Of a stretch of 64,000 nucleotides of DNA, positions 27,301-42,300 are shown in pieces. This stretch comes from Acanthaster planci. Its lineage: Eukaryota > Echinodermata > Asteroidea > Valvatida > Acanthasteridae. Within the stretch, counting starts at the first letter, position 1. Every line of letters starts with the position of its first letter. Where the stretch lies: contig NW_019091396.1 in NCBI RefSeq assembly GCF_001949145.1, positions 785,851-849,850 on the forward strand. The letters run 5' to 3'. Under the pieces are notes generated by a model. That model was given only the letters and a program-made list of their open reading frames with translations. It ran no database searches and was not told the DNA's origin. Position numbers and translations under genes: made by a program.

Positions 27301-30300
27301 GTAGCAGTGTTGTGATTAGTCCTCATAAATATGACCACACACAAAACCAGTGATAAGACTGGTTACAAGCAACAGGGTGAACAATTACAAAGGAATGCAA
27401 AACTTGCTTTCATTTGGAAAATTTGTGACTTAATTCAGAGTAGAGGGCTTATGTTGGTCTTGTGACAGTCTAAGTAAAAAAATCTTGAGAGAGCACTGAA
27501 AAATAAATGTTATTTAACCAATAAAATAAAACAACACAAAAGTAAAAATCAGCAACGGTGAAATACATGTACTAGTACATGCTTTAATTTTAAAGGGAAT
27601 AAATATGCGCATGTTTAGGAGAATGGACGCGACTAATGTCTGACCCACAGGCAAGGGCATTATCAGCGTTCATTCTGAGCTGGGAATTGGGAATGTGCTT
27701 GGTCAGTCTTAACCACTACCTGCCGGGGACTCCGGAATCGGAGACGTATGGTTTATATGCCAGGCCGGGGTCNNNNNNNNNNNNNNNNNNNNNNNNNNNN
27801 NNNNNNNNNNNNNNNNNNNNNNNNNNNNNNNNNNNNNNNNNNNNNNNNNNNNNNNNNNNNNNNNNNNNNNNNNNNNNNNNNNNNNNNNNNNNNNNNNNNN
27901 NNNNNNNNNNNNNNNNNNNNNNNNNNNNNNNNNNNNNNNNNNNNNNNNNNNNNNNNNNNNNNNNNNNNNNNNNNNNNNNNNNNNNNNNNNNNNNNNNNNN
28001 NNNNNNNNNNNNNNNNNNNNNNNNNNNNNNNNNNNNNNNNNNNNNNNNNNNNNNNNNNNNNNNNNNNNNNNNNNNNNNNNNCATGCGGCCATAAACGACC
28101 GTCAAATGAAATGATGAATTTTTGAAAGATTTTGAAAACGGAAAAAATGATAGTCATGCCGGCCCAGTATCATCAACATTGAAAAATGCCCCAGCATGAA
28201 GTGGTTAAACAAGGATTTTTTTTCCAAAAGAATTTTACTTTCATATTCCTGAGCACCCCATCCATTTTATGATATATTCTTGGTGCAAGCAGTCCAGAAG
28301 AATCTCCGTAGTCTTGGCATGCGTGGTGAGTTCTGTGTGCTGCGTTACACACAGACTCTTGACCAACAGGAATGGATTATAAAAGTCGGATCCAGGTGCA
28401 ACCACATATTTATGCGGCGGGCATTATCAAATCGCAACGGGCATTATCAAATGTTAATATACGGTCACATTGCGCGTTGTTGAATAGGGCAACCTGTCAA
28501 AGGTATTTACATATATGAATGTGATGTGAATCGTACACGTACATGTACATGTATTTATTTTTTCCTGAATCAAAATTACACTTTCAAGCAAAACAAATCA
28601 AGGTATGAGTATGAAGTACTAAAACACACACACAGTCGGGCAGGAATAACTTGATTTCACTAAACAAGCAAAGAAAACTATTGACCTAAACAATTTGTGC
28701 TCAAGGCCCGGGCAATTTTCATACAGTGACCAGATGGTGGCTTCTTTGATTTGGTGATGCAGAAACTGATCCAACACAGGGTGAGTCAGTGGTGACTGGT
28801 TCCAGGGTAATGAATGATTCCAATGCATTGAAAAAATAGAGTGCATCTAACAGCTCTTCCAATACTACAGTGCAGCTGACTCACGAGCTGGTCTACAATT
28901 ACACGTTGGCTACATGTAGAATTTAAGACTGAATTTGAAACCCATGTCAATAGTTTTACTTAAAACCCATGTCAAGAGTTTTACTTAAAACCCATGTCAA
29001 GAGTTTTACTGCGGATCCACAGAACGTATTATTCAGAAACTTTAACTAACATGGCAGCTCTGTGCACTGACAAGAAGAGCTCTCAAACACTCAACTAGAT
29101 CCATAAAAACCAACGGACCACGAAAAGTACAAGTTCAATGAATATTGCCGTTGGGATACATAAAGTGAGATAAGGGAGTTAATATTTCATAGTACTGCTT
29201 AGCATACTGGTACAGAGAACATTTGACTTCTGGCATTTTGTTTGCTTTGAGAATATGCCGGTACTACATGTGTACTTACACAACTATTCTTTAGTCACAT
29301 CTGCAAATTATACCTGTGCAATGAAAGCCACCTGCTTGCTACACAAAGTTGTAGGACTACCCATTATCTTCAAGCAACTTGAATTCTCAGTTCTGATTGG
29401 TCGATCCACGGCAAAAACAGTGTGATACATGTATACAACCATAACCGTATTGCACGGTTCCTACATGTACATGTATCAAAGCCTGCGGAATGCGCTGTTC
29501 TAACTCAATGCACTGCGCTATTTTTATACTAAAAGCAAACACACATCTGCATGACTGTAAATTCAAAAGTGGCATTTTTGCTCGTGCTGACCGTCACATG
29601 TTTAAATGCACATATACACTGTACGTGTAAATTTCCTTTCTCAGTGTAAGCCCCGTTGTTTTGTTGTTAGTGAAATAAGTTAAAACACAAATTATTCCCA
29701 TGCTCCCAAGAAAAATCTGGCAGAATTGTGGTACATCGTTACTGTTTTTGCTGTGCGCCGTTTGATATCTTTTGTCTTCTTTTTTTAAATGTAAAACGTG
29801 CATAGGCCCCTTTATTTTCTTTACTGTGCATCAAGTTTGCTTGAAGATAAATTCCTTCACGCTTGCACTCGTGGGACTCGTGTGATAAATATACTGTAAG
29901 CGATATGTGACCAAATACATGTACATGTAGTATCAATTTGTCATATATTTCAATTTGCCCTAACTCCACAATCTATGTACAAGTTATTAGCGTATGCAAA
30001 AGACCTCCATCAGAGGAGTAGTACTGTTGTGTACAGACTAAACCGGCAACCACAACCCGTCACTGCAGGGCCCTCCCGTTTGCACACATGTACAGGTACG
30101 GAGTACATGTACAATGTACATACATACATGAACGGCTACGTATGCACATTACATTCCTCTCTGACCTGCCAAACGGGGCATATGCACACTGAAGTTAAGG
30201 ACCCTTGCGTGAATGTGGCATACAGTATCTCTTTGGATTAATCCATATCAATACACAATCGTGCAGTGCACAGCTTGACAAGGGTATAGTACATGTAGGT

Positions 30301-33300
30301 AACACCAGGCTAATCATTACACCTTGTAAGGCTTCTTATTTTTAAGGTTTCAATTTGTTTTTCAGGAAGTATGAGGTAGGAGGATGGAATATCAGTAAAT
30401 TTCACTTCCAAACTAAGTAAGGCTATGCATGGCTCTGTCTCATTTGTCTAGCTACCAAGGAACTGGCTACTGGCACAAGGAATGTGTGAGGATCTGAATC
30501 GGATCTGATATTATTTCTGACATTACCACTGCAATTATCCCAAGTTCTGAGTTTTATTTATAAGTATTTTTCATCTCAGCAAATCAAACATCATAGGCAG
30601 ATGCCAAATCAGAAAAATGATACAAGTTATACCCAAAATTGAGCCCTTGTTTTCCATGTTCACTGCTGGATTCTGTTAAGGACTTGACAGGTTTCAAATG
30701 TACATGTACCAATATTTGACTACTCTTGGATGCCGTATGAGATTCTAGTTGAAAAAGCGAAGGGGTCCCCCCCTTAAAATTGGGCACATTATGAAATGTG
30801 AAGGAACGGCGTGGTGTAGTGATGATGAATTCTAATACAATTTAATTGTTTAATGCATGAAGCTTATTTTGGGCAGTATTCCTGAAATGTTACATGTATT
30901 ACCCTAGAAAAATAATTGCAAAGTGCAAAACCAGAAACTCTCTATTGGAAATCAATTCCAGCAACCCATCATTTGATACAAATGATATTTGAATAAATAA
31001 AAAAAATTACATTTCCATTGATATTTTGAGTTCACACGCTTTGCCTGTTACAGTACGATGAAAATGATTTTCATGATGAAGACGTTTGTTTTGGTATGAG
31101 CCTCCCTGAACAAGCTGCTAATGATATATCATAATTTGATAAGCATGGATGTACACGTACCGTACCGTACTATGGCAGAAGCGCAATGTTTAGACAATTT
31201 AATTACTTTTGTGACAAGCTGGCAATGTTGATACACAGCTGTGCAAAGCTGCGATTCATTGGAATATCTGCTTTTACATGTATATCAGGCCATTCAGGTG
31301 TATGGCTGTCCTATAGCTGACCACTGTGTCCTCACCTAGGGAAGGCCACACATAATCAACTCCCTGGATGCAAGGTACATGTACAGTACATGCACATTTA
31401 CCTTGTAAATGTACACCTGTATACAGGCAGCTGCGTACATGTACATGTAGCTCAGTGATATCTCCTGGTGAATGCAGATTTGAATGCTCGGTGGCCAGTG
31501 ACTATGTTTGAACACATGTACTGTACATGTACTTTGCAATCTGGCATACATGTGCACAATTTAGGGTATGTCACATTACTTTGTAAGATGTACATGTACC
31601 CCGGTATGACTCTAGATACATATTACAATATGTACATACATGTATGAACCTCCGGTATCTCACCAAAACACAAGTTACGGACATGTACGTGTACATGTAT
31701 GGTACAACGTTCGTGTACTGTACGTGGGACAGAGAAGCACTCCAGTACTCTGTGTTTCATGAGCGTGACCATGATAACAAATTCATCTTCAAGCAAATTT
31801 GATACGAAGTAAAGATGTGCAAGGGCCTACAATGTACGCGCACAAATGCACCTTTGAATTTATATGTTTTATAGATGTGCATATTGCTTTTAGCATTATA
31901 GAATAGTGCATTATGCGGGGTGTAATGTGAACTGTGTATTACACTTATAAATGGACATGAACATGTACGTCACACTGTTTGTTGCCATAGATCGACCAAT
32001 CAGAATCGAGAACTCAAGTTTGCTTGAAGATAAACCTACAAGTACCGGTACATTACGTCCTGGTACCAAGTTACATTCATACATTGTACATTGCAGCTAC
32101 AATACATTTAAGACACATCCCGGCCATGAAAACACGAAGAAGTCAGTTTAAAAATGCAATGTACCGGTATACACATATATACTTGTGGCATACATGTACA
32201 TGTACTTGCATTGGCATGATTGGGAGAAAAAAAGGAAACACATTTTTGAACAGGATTAGGAGTGCTGGTTTTGCTGTTTTCCTCAGCTGAATCCTTTACT
32301 AATGGAACAAATTCACCGAGTTCTAACTTTTGCTTGATTATTCAGCATTCTGATGGACTGCATGCATGCAATCATGTCCCATTATCTGAGGTGGGTTTGA
32401 GTACGTCCTCTGGTAGTTTGGTTTCAGCCTTAATTTGACTGTACAGCATTAGACATTGCAAAATTTGGGGAATATCCAAGCAGGAAAATGTATGAGCATC
32501 TTTGAAACAAGGACGGACGCATATTGGCTCGATTACTGATTACATTGTTATTTCAATTTAGTCAGTTTACTTGTTGTAATAATATTTTGTCTACAGGTTG
32601 AGGAACAAAAGCTGGTGTTACTCAAGAAACAAGGATCTTTCTGGCATTGAACTGTATTGAATGTATGATCATGGTTAGATTGACTTAGTGGGGAAGTACT
32701 ACTTAGTCCAATAGTCTTAGTACTTACTGGTCCAATTTCTACTGGTGGATTCAACTGCAAAATAAATGTCCTTGCTACAGACCTAGTGCTTTATTACCTT
32801 GACCAATAGCTGTCTCTGACTACATGCTTGACCGAGAAATTGAGTGTGTAGTGTACATGTATGTACCGGTGTTTTTTAAAATTAAACGTTGAAGTTAAAT
32901 GTGCTGGGTGGTTCCATATATTCTTTGTATCTTAATAGCTAGTTGATTATTTTGTGCAAACTGTCTGTTGGAGAGGAATTCTAATTTCTTTTATTCGGAC
33001 TTAATTTTTGTTTTCTGTGCAACCGATCACAGTTTTCAATTTTTATACTTCTTGTATAGTCTTCAAGATGTATTTCTATATTGTTGTATAGTCATTAATA
33101 ACAAAACTCTAATCCCATGTAAGTCAAATGGTCATCGTTCAGTAAATCAGTGACCATGTATAATTTATTAATGGTTTTGAAGACTGTTCAAGGTTTTGCC
33201 ATTTTTCCTGCTGGCCAAATATTTCATGAATGCCAAGAATGGGTGTATGTACATACATGTACTACACGTAGCCTACATGTACATGACACTACATGCATAC

Positions 33301-36300
33301 ATGTGCATGCATGAACACTGAACAAGAATGAACAATGTGCCATGCATGTGTAAACCTCATTTCACAAACCACAGTTAAGTGGTACCTTATTTTGTAATTA
33401 ATGAATTGCATTGCACAAACAGCTTCTCTAGTAAGTCATTCTATTTAGCAGTTAGCACCTGCTCCTTTCACCTGCAATCAATTATGGCCCTGTAGGACCT
33501 TGGCTTTTAAACAAAGTAGGATATGCATACATGTGATGTACATGTACTGTACATGGACACAAATACATGTACTGGACATGCATATCATGATGTGCATTGG
33601 TACCTTTTGTACCGACCATCCTCTCTGAGAGGCCACGAAATGTAAAATCTTTGGATTTGTTCTTTGCCTCTAATTTCTCAATCTTTCTTTTTTTTTTTTA
33701 GAATAAAATATTGTAAATGCTAATTTTATAACATGTACACAAGTGCACTGTACCAGGATAGCCCAGGAGGGCACTGTGTACAGAGAGAAGCAGAAGCGTT
33801 TTGTTGATATTGTTAATTTCGTTTTTAATAAAAGGTTTCACCCTTTTTGGTTTTGTTGTAAAAGAAACAAGTAACATATTGCAAGCACAGAAAATGGTAA
33901 TTGTTTACTGTAAACTCATAACTTTTCACCCAAACCTGAAAAACTGTAGTCTTGCATACACAATGTAGTGGCATGCATGTCCTAGGTCATTTTATGCAAA
34001 GGAGGCNAATATCAAGTCTGCATGAACATCAATGCTCAGGACAGCATGAACACATGATCAAGGTTTTCCTAGATGACATAATGTACTGGGTACCAGTAAC
34101 CATGCAGTAACTATGCACAACATGTACAGTGTTGCTATGTACATGTACATGTAAGCCTTACTGTACGTGCTGCTTAGTGCTTGCGGGAGCTTAAAGGATC
34201 AAACTTATCCACTTAAAGAGACTAAACTTGACTGAGTGAATTATCAGGTTTCCTGCCTGGGCTGAAAAAGGAAAAGACAGCCATGTCAAGAATCCACCCG
34301 TGGGATAAAAATACATGCAGCTGTGGGAACGCAGAGCGAGTGCATTTAGTGTAGACAGGGTGGAGGATTATGGCCCGTGGCAAAGGTTCTTGGGTTGCCC
34401 GGCTGATACTGCTCCGATGGCACTTGGGGATGCTCAGGTATTGGGGACAGGGGTCTGGTTCTGATGAATATTCTATTTTAGTTTTGGGGTTTTTTTTGCA
34501 TTAGGCTAAAATGTGCTATGTACCCTGAATGGCTCCACAAAGCAATTAAGAGTGTGAGATACACAGCATGGATTACAGTGGTAAAACAGGACTTCTGTGG
34601 TGTGCATATCTGCCCTGTCTGTACATTTATGTGGGGAACTGTCTCTGACAGAATAGGAAATCCAATTCACAAAAAAGGTAAAATGCAGTACATTCATTCA
34701 AGATCTTTCAACCTTCAGAGAATTACAAGTACTTGGTACGTACACCCCCCCTCCCGGAATAGATTTGATCCTAACATTTTGAATGCAAAGCCCATTCTGG
34801 GTCTGGGAACATAAAGTTTTATACCTCACTGTGAAAGGCTTTTCTAAAACAGAGCTAATCACAGAAAACTTTCTAAAATCTCTCTAGAAGCAGATTTTAC
34901 ACGGAAGTGTTTCCCCAAGGAAGCGTTTCCCCAAGGAAGCGTCTCCCTAAGGAAGCGTTTCCCCAAGAAAGTATCACTTTTTTGTTTATAAAGTAATAAG
35001 GAGATCTAAATCAGCCTCAAAACTGAAAGTTATCTTCAAAAAATAGTAGAAGACTTCTTAGCATGGAAACAAAGGAACACAGGAAAGTGGTGCATTTTAA
35101 GGACCTCACTGAAAACTCTAACTGCACAGGCCATGGATACATACCCTTGCCACCCTATCCGGGGCACACCTGTGCCTAATTTCATTTGGGTACCGAGGTG
35201 GACAGTGCTCCCCTTCCACACGCCCCTTGACGGACCGCTCTGGTTTCCGCCCCTCCAGGATCAGCATCCCAAAGTCGACAAAGAGGTCATTGGGCTCTGG
35301 TCTTGGGTCATCGTCCACTTCCAGGTCGTCAGGAACCTGGCCCATGAGCCCCACCCCTGACGGGGTAACAAGCCCCGCCCCTGCTATCATAGTCTGTGGC
35401 TGTTGATGATACTCAACTGAATGCAAGGGAGACAAAAGCAGGTGAAATACAGAAATTAGATTTGGACCAGCTTCTTGGATATAAAAAGTATCATCATTAT
35501 TTTACTTAAATGGCGCATGATGAAAAAAGATGGAAAATAGTATTGAATGAAACATCACCGTTTTAAGACATTTCATGCACATATGTCAAATAATATAATG
35601 GCTAAATCTGTTTTGCAGTCCTTTTCAGAATAGAGCAAGGACAAAGCAAGTGAGGATTTTGATGGCTTCAGTTTACATGTACATGTATATTTTTCAGACT
35701 AAACACGAAAGGGCCAATTAGAAGGTGGATATGAATTTATTTATTTTAAATACATGTACAATGTACATGTATATAAAAATTTGTTACATGTATGTACATG
35801 TACATGTACATTTACTGACTCTATGCTTTTGTGCTGTAATTTGATAATACTCCAGCACATCTGCTCACTGATTAACATTATGTGTGCAATCAATGTACAT
35901 ACATGGACATCAGGTTGATACAACAGAACCAGCAGACCTGTACATTTACAATGTACATGTACAGTGTACAGTGTACATGGGATACCAATTTATCTGCATT
36001 GATATGCAACAAAGGTGTCCTTTGCTTCATTATGGCTGGTTGGTGATACTGTGCACAGTAATGAGTGTACTGTACATTGTAGGCAGTGCACAGTAAGGAC
36101 ATAGCCATGGCCCATCTCTATTTAGCAACAGGCACCTAACACATCAGCTGTGTATATCAAGCATCTGTCATTATGTCAGCTGTCCCATTTCAATAGACTT
36201 GACCTAGTCCTTTCAGTATTCCTTTCCAATTGTGCAGTACTACACAGCAGTTAGCAGCTTATCAATAAACACCACAGCCCACATGCATGCACAAAGAATG

Positions 36301-39300
36301 CCACTCTGGTCTTGGTCCCACCCTTATTCTGTATGTTAACCAGCGAAAAAAATAGCACCTTGTACTAGAGTGCATCGCTGGTAAACAGGAAGGCTTAGTC
36401 AACTGCCTCATTCAGCANGTGTTTCCCCAAGGAAGCGTCTCCCCAAAGAAGTGTTTCCCCAAGGAAGCGTCTCCCCAAGGAAGCGTCTCCCCAAGGAAGT
36501 GTTTCCCCAAGGAAGCATCTTCCCAAGGAAGCATTTCCCCAAGGAAGCGTCTCCCTAAAGAAGCGTTTCCCCAAGGAAGTATTTCCCCAAGGAAGCGTTT
36601 CCCAAGGAAGCGTTTCCCCAAGGAAGCGTTTCCCCAAGGAAGCGTTTCCCCAAGAAAGTATCACTTTTTTGTTTATAAACATCATGGAAACAAAGGAACA
36701 CAGGAAAGTGGTGCATTTTAAGGACCTCACTGAAAACTCTAACTGCACAGGCCATGGATACATACCCTTGCCACCCTATCCGGGGCACACCTGTGCCTAA
36801 TTTCATTTGGGTACCGAGGTGGACAGTGCTCCCCTTCCACACGCCCCTTGACGGACCGCTCTGGCTTCCGCCCCTCCAGGATCAGCATCCCAAAGTCGAC
36901 AAAGAGGTCATTGGGCTCTGGTCTTGGGTCATCGTCCACTTCCAGGTCGTCAGGAACCTGGCCCATGAGCCCCACCCCTGACGGGGTAACAAGCCCCGCC
37001 CCTGCTATCATAGTCTGTGGCTGTTGATGATACTCAACTGAATGCAAGGGAGACAAAAGCAGGGGAAATACAGAAATTAGATTTGGACCAGCTTCTTGGA
37101 TATAAAAAGTATCATCATTATTTTACTTAAATGGCGCATGATGAAAAAAGATGGAAACTAGTATTGAATGAAACATCACGGTTTTAAGACATTTCATGCA
37201 CATATGTCAAATAATATAATGGCTAAATCTGTTTTGCAGTCCTTTTCAGAATAGAGCAAGGACAAAGCAAGTGAGGATTTTGGTGGCTTCAGTATACATG
37301 TACATGTATATTTTTCAGACTAAACACGAAAGGGCCAATTAGAAGGTGGATATGAATTTATTTATTTTAAATACATGTACAATGTACATGTATATAAAAA
37401 TTTGTTACATGTATGTACATGTACATTTACTGACTCTATGCTTTTGTGCTGTAATTTGATAATACTCCAGCACATCTGCTCACTGATTAACATTATGTGT
37501 GCAATCAATGTACATACATGGACATCAGGTTGATACAACAGAACCAGCAGACCTGTACATTTACAATGTACATGTACAGTGTACATGGGATACCAATTTA
37601 TCTGCATTGATATGCAACAAAGGTGTCCTTTGCTTCATTATGGCTGGTTGGTGATTCAACTGCACTGGTACTGTGCACAGTAATGAGTGTACTGTACATT
37701 GTAGGCAGTGCACAGTAAGGACATAGCCATGGCCCATCTCTATTTAGCAACAGGCACCTAACACATCAGCTGTGTATATCAAGCATCTGTCATTATGTCA
37801 GCTGTCCCATTTCAATAGACTTGACCTAGTCCTTTCAGTATTCCTTTCCGATTGTGCAGTACTACACAGCAGTTAGCAGCTTGTCAATAAACACCACAGC
37901 CCACATGCATGAACAAAGAATGCCACTCTGGTCTTGGTCCCACCCTTATTCTGTATGTTAACCAGCGAAAAAAATAGCACCTTGTACTAGAGTGCATCGC
38001 CGGTAAACAGGAAGGCTTAGTCAACTGCCTCATTCAGCGNTTTCCTTTGTCCATGCTCATTTCAGCCTCCATAATTACGGTCGGTGCTTGGAAATAGAAT
38101 AACAAGGATTTCCTACTGTGGTACATTTAAAACACCATAGCCTAGGCAGAATGATATATCTCCAAGCAATATTGTTTGGTTGGCACTGGCTCCTTGTTTG
38201 CATACGCTGACTGATGCAAGTCTATCTTGAAAGCTCCAAATATTTTGGGTGTGTAAATAAACGCCTGCTTCAATGGCCTGCACAGGTACTGTACATGCAT
38301 AGGTGGTAGGCTTGACTGGACGTATTACAACGACATATCAAATTCAGGTGCATGGAATGCTTGTCAGTTCATCCCTCCAGCTCAGTGAAATGTTTACATT
38401 TTAAGGTATTTTTAATCTGATTTAAAAAAAGGAAAACTCTGGGTGGATGCATACACGTACATGTACACGTTTGTTTATCAAGTGAATAGACGTTAAAGGT
38501 GGAACTCCCTCTAAACCTGGCATTAGTGCCCCAGGAAGAAAATCCTACATTTGCAAATGTCATGAAAGTGTGACCAACACAGGGCAAGGAATATGATTCA
38601 CAAACACAGTCAAATACATGCACAGTCAAACCTCGTTAATAAGAGCACTGTTTTAATACATGTACATGATGCTGCTTATTTGATAAGGACATTTTTAGGT
38701 CCCAATCATTTGCTTTTCGTATTGTTTTCACTCCTGAAAATACAAGGTTCCTGTTGTAACAAGGTAATTTGCCGAGTCCACAGTACCTCTCATTTAACAA
38801 GGTTTGACTGTATTTGGATAAAAACTGAAACCAGATCCTTGTTCAAATGGATACTGTGTATGTACATGTACATGTAATTTGTTACTGTTAGTTCATGCAG
38901 GGCCCACTTATGCTGAAGGGGAGCATTTGGTTGCATACATGTACATGTATGGAGTGGCTGTTTCAGTTGCTGCAACCACTGGTTGAAATCTTACTCTTTG
39001 GTGATTTGTCATTCCTGCCAGCTGGCTTTTGGTTTGGATTATAGCAAACGCTTAAAATGCTCCCAAGAGGCAAGTAGATGTACCCATATACACCTGTACA
39101 GTACACCACAGCATGCACACGATTAAGTATCAGTTTACTGAGCGGCATTATTATTGCATTGGCCTGCAGAATAATTGAACCAACAGCCTGGTTAACAAGG
39201 TCAGAATCTGAAGACTCACGGTTGAGAGGGCACACAATCAATATGAAAGCAACCCTCACTTTGCAGGTACACGTAGGAACTCATTTGCATGCAGTGATAA

Positions 39301-42300
39301 TCAGGTACGCAAGATAAATTCCAGTGATAATCAAGCGGTGACAGAGAAGGGTCAATTTAATTTTATGTACCGGTGGGAATGTGTTCAAAACCAGAGTTGG
39401 AACATCAACCGTAAAATATGTAGGCCCTTCTTCTCAGAGGTCCTCATACACGCATTCTCTTTGCATTCTTCCATGTGAAAAATACAGAAATTAAGAGGAT
39501 TCTTTGATCAACATTGGTATGCACTTCTGATGTCCACAATAGATTTAGAGCTTCCATGAACTTAATGCACGTCGATGTACATGAAATATATGCATGTTGT
39601 ATAAAAAGTGTTCAAACTACTTGTACAGGTATGCACCAGGGCATGAAATGCACTTGACTTACTCACTAGAACTGACCTAGTACACAAACTGCCCAACTTT
39701 AATCACTACAATGAGTAAGATCTGCATTTTACTGTAAGCTATACACACATTAGAATTAATCGCATAACAAAAGTACTCGTATATACATGTACATATATGT
39801 ACACTATGCTTTATTCCATCATGGATTCTACCTCCATGATTCCATCTACGTACATTCGTACATATGTACAAAACCCTTTCACCTTGCATGTACATGTGCC
39901 CAGGCAAAGCTTAAGCCTTATAACCCACGTCATAGTTTGTACAGCATGCTTGTCCATGATGAGACATGTCCAAAAAAGCACAGAATGAGTGATTCATGCA
40001 TTTGCATATGATACAGGAAAGCGTCAAGGAAGTTACTTATTCTGCACTCTCTGATAGAGCCTTTTTTTTTCACTATTGGAGTCACCAACAACTATCCAAT
40101 TAACTTGTCTCTTTGAATAAGCTCCTGATCACTTTCTAGAGGAAGACACAGTGCTCATTTCTGAAAGACTTATGACATGGCAGGGCCATCATGCCCATCA
40201 GGACGTTGTGCCCTCGTACTCATACACAAATGAACTTTTATATGTTCAGAATTTGGGCAAAACTTTGGGATCCCCGCTTGACACTCGTGTGTATGCACTG
40301 TACATGTACCCATATAATGTACTTTCGTCCCTGCAGCATGCATGCAAATGTTTACAGACAGTGGTCCGCTACAAAGAAACAACCTGAGCACACAGGGTCC
40401 ATGCATGAACTGACCTGCCATTACATGTACATGATGTAATCACCCAGTACACAGGTCAAAGTAGCTGGACTTTAATGACCCTGACCTGATCTGCATGCAC
40501 CTGAGTATCCAATATTTAAATGAACAAGTAGACAGAATATGGCGTGTACTGTACTCAACTAAGAAATCCATTACAACAATTGTACCACAAACATACCCCC
40601 GGCAGGAACATGCACTCCTGTACCGTACAAAACCACATTTCCTGCTATTTCAATTTCCATTTCTAGAGAGGCAGCGGGTGATGATGCTGGAAAAGTACAC
40701 AATGTCAACACACCCAATTTTTAGTTTTTTTTTTTCAATTTTATTTCAAAATACAAAGCACATGTACGTAAACTGTAAGTTTACAATCTGAATCTCCACT
40801 CAGTTTTTTCTAAAACAAACATTCATTATTTGAAATCATTATCAAATTTGTATGGTCACTTACATAATAAATATTTTGGGCACAATCAACATTATCTTTT
40901 GTAAGTATGATCACTTCCAGCCTCACATTTCTGTATGATGTACAAAAATATGTCACGAGGCTGTAGGCCTACACCAGGAAGTGTGAAAACAAATTTATAT
41001 AATGGTCAAGGAGTGACCACAAAGTGCATGTCTGGACAGACACTGTGCATACCAACTGCACAATGAATCACTGGGAGTGGTGTCTCCTATTGCAACAACA
41101 CAAAAAGATAGGCCAGCCACAGGAACAGGACTAAGGGAAGCAGTGAACCGTTTCAGAACAAAACAACTCAGGGCAGTACAGCATCATGCACAACGTCTGA
41201 ATGCTGGCAGCCAACGGCAAGCTGATCAATACTCCCAAATAACTACAATGATGCCAGCTGAGAATCACATGCTATCCAGTAATCTGGCATGTGACATGTG
41301 GCCAGGAATATTGGTTTTTCTTTCCCCTCCATAGTAAATCTATGGGTAATTGTTTATGTCCCACAGCGGAATTATTTACACGTACTTATGTATATGTACA
41401 TTGTAAATGGTTGCTTTTCCCCTCCTGCCTTCAGTAAATCTGTCTAATAAATGTTTACATATCCCACAAAGGAATTCTTTCACTCATCAATAATAAACTG
41501 TACAATTACACGTACTTGTAGCAACGAAACCCTCCAAACGCTATGTCTCCATGTTGTTTTGTCTGCCCAACCATTTAGCCAGTATACTTATTCTTTTTAC
41601 TTAGTCACCTATAATTCCCTTGTTATTCCTTTGGAATCCTCCCAAAGCTGCATGTCCACCCGTTACATCAAAGGGGCACCAATCAAGCCGGATGGATGTA
41701 AAAAGATGCACTCTAAACAATGAAGTAACTGCATTAAGTACTGTAGATGTATACAGTACAAGGGCCTTTCTCAACCTTGCACAATTTTCAAAAACTTCCT
41801 GTTGGATCTGAAGAATATGGGAGGGTTAGGGTAAACTAAAAATGTATATGTACACGTAATACCAAACAGCAACTTACTTGTCTGCATTTTTGCCACTTGA
41901 AAAAGAGATACTGTAAGGTAAGGTCAGTTGGCTGCTTAGTTTCACTGACTTTGCGAGGATGGCTATATTTTATACTTTACATCTGAGATTTTAAAAGTTT
42001 TTGTGAGTTTTCGTTTCCACAAGAGATCCTGATTTTGTAAGCTCACAAAAAATACACATACATGTACTGAATGTGCATTAAAACTTGTTTCAATATTTAC
42101 TGAACGGTTGAGTTGGGATGAAATGGTGACTTACATGTACCAGTATGCATCTTTTAATCAATTTGCAAAGTTGATAGTAACGTGAAATGTCAACAGCGAA
42201 TGCAAGTTCACTCCAATAATTGTTGAGGATAGGCCTACTGTGCTAGTGGCTCACAGCCATTTGCTGATGACTCCCATAGCCACATGTACCATTAAAAAAT

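Larger units (their letters stand above)
34903..38039. repeat. 1.62-kb near-identical tandem duplication with N at each right edge
   Basis: The segment 34903-36417 is repeated as 36419-38039, both starting in the 16-bp minisatellite and ending at TCATTCAGC followed by a single N (36418 and 38040). Differences are a few scattered substitutions, minisatellite length, about 60 bp present only in copy 1 near 34990-35060, a TACATG length change and a 16-bp insertion in copy 2 near 37653. Each copy contains one full ATOS coding exon. This looks like two alleles joined end to end by the assembler, though a recent real duplication is not excluded. Confidence 0.85.

Noticed and set aside
36395-36763. 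Long open frames with Leu-Gly-Lys-Arg-Phe-Leu-type repeats
   Set aside because: They are translations of the 16-bp minisatellite, open on both strands and without splice or homology support.
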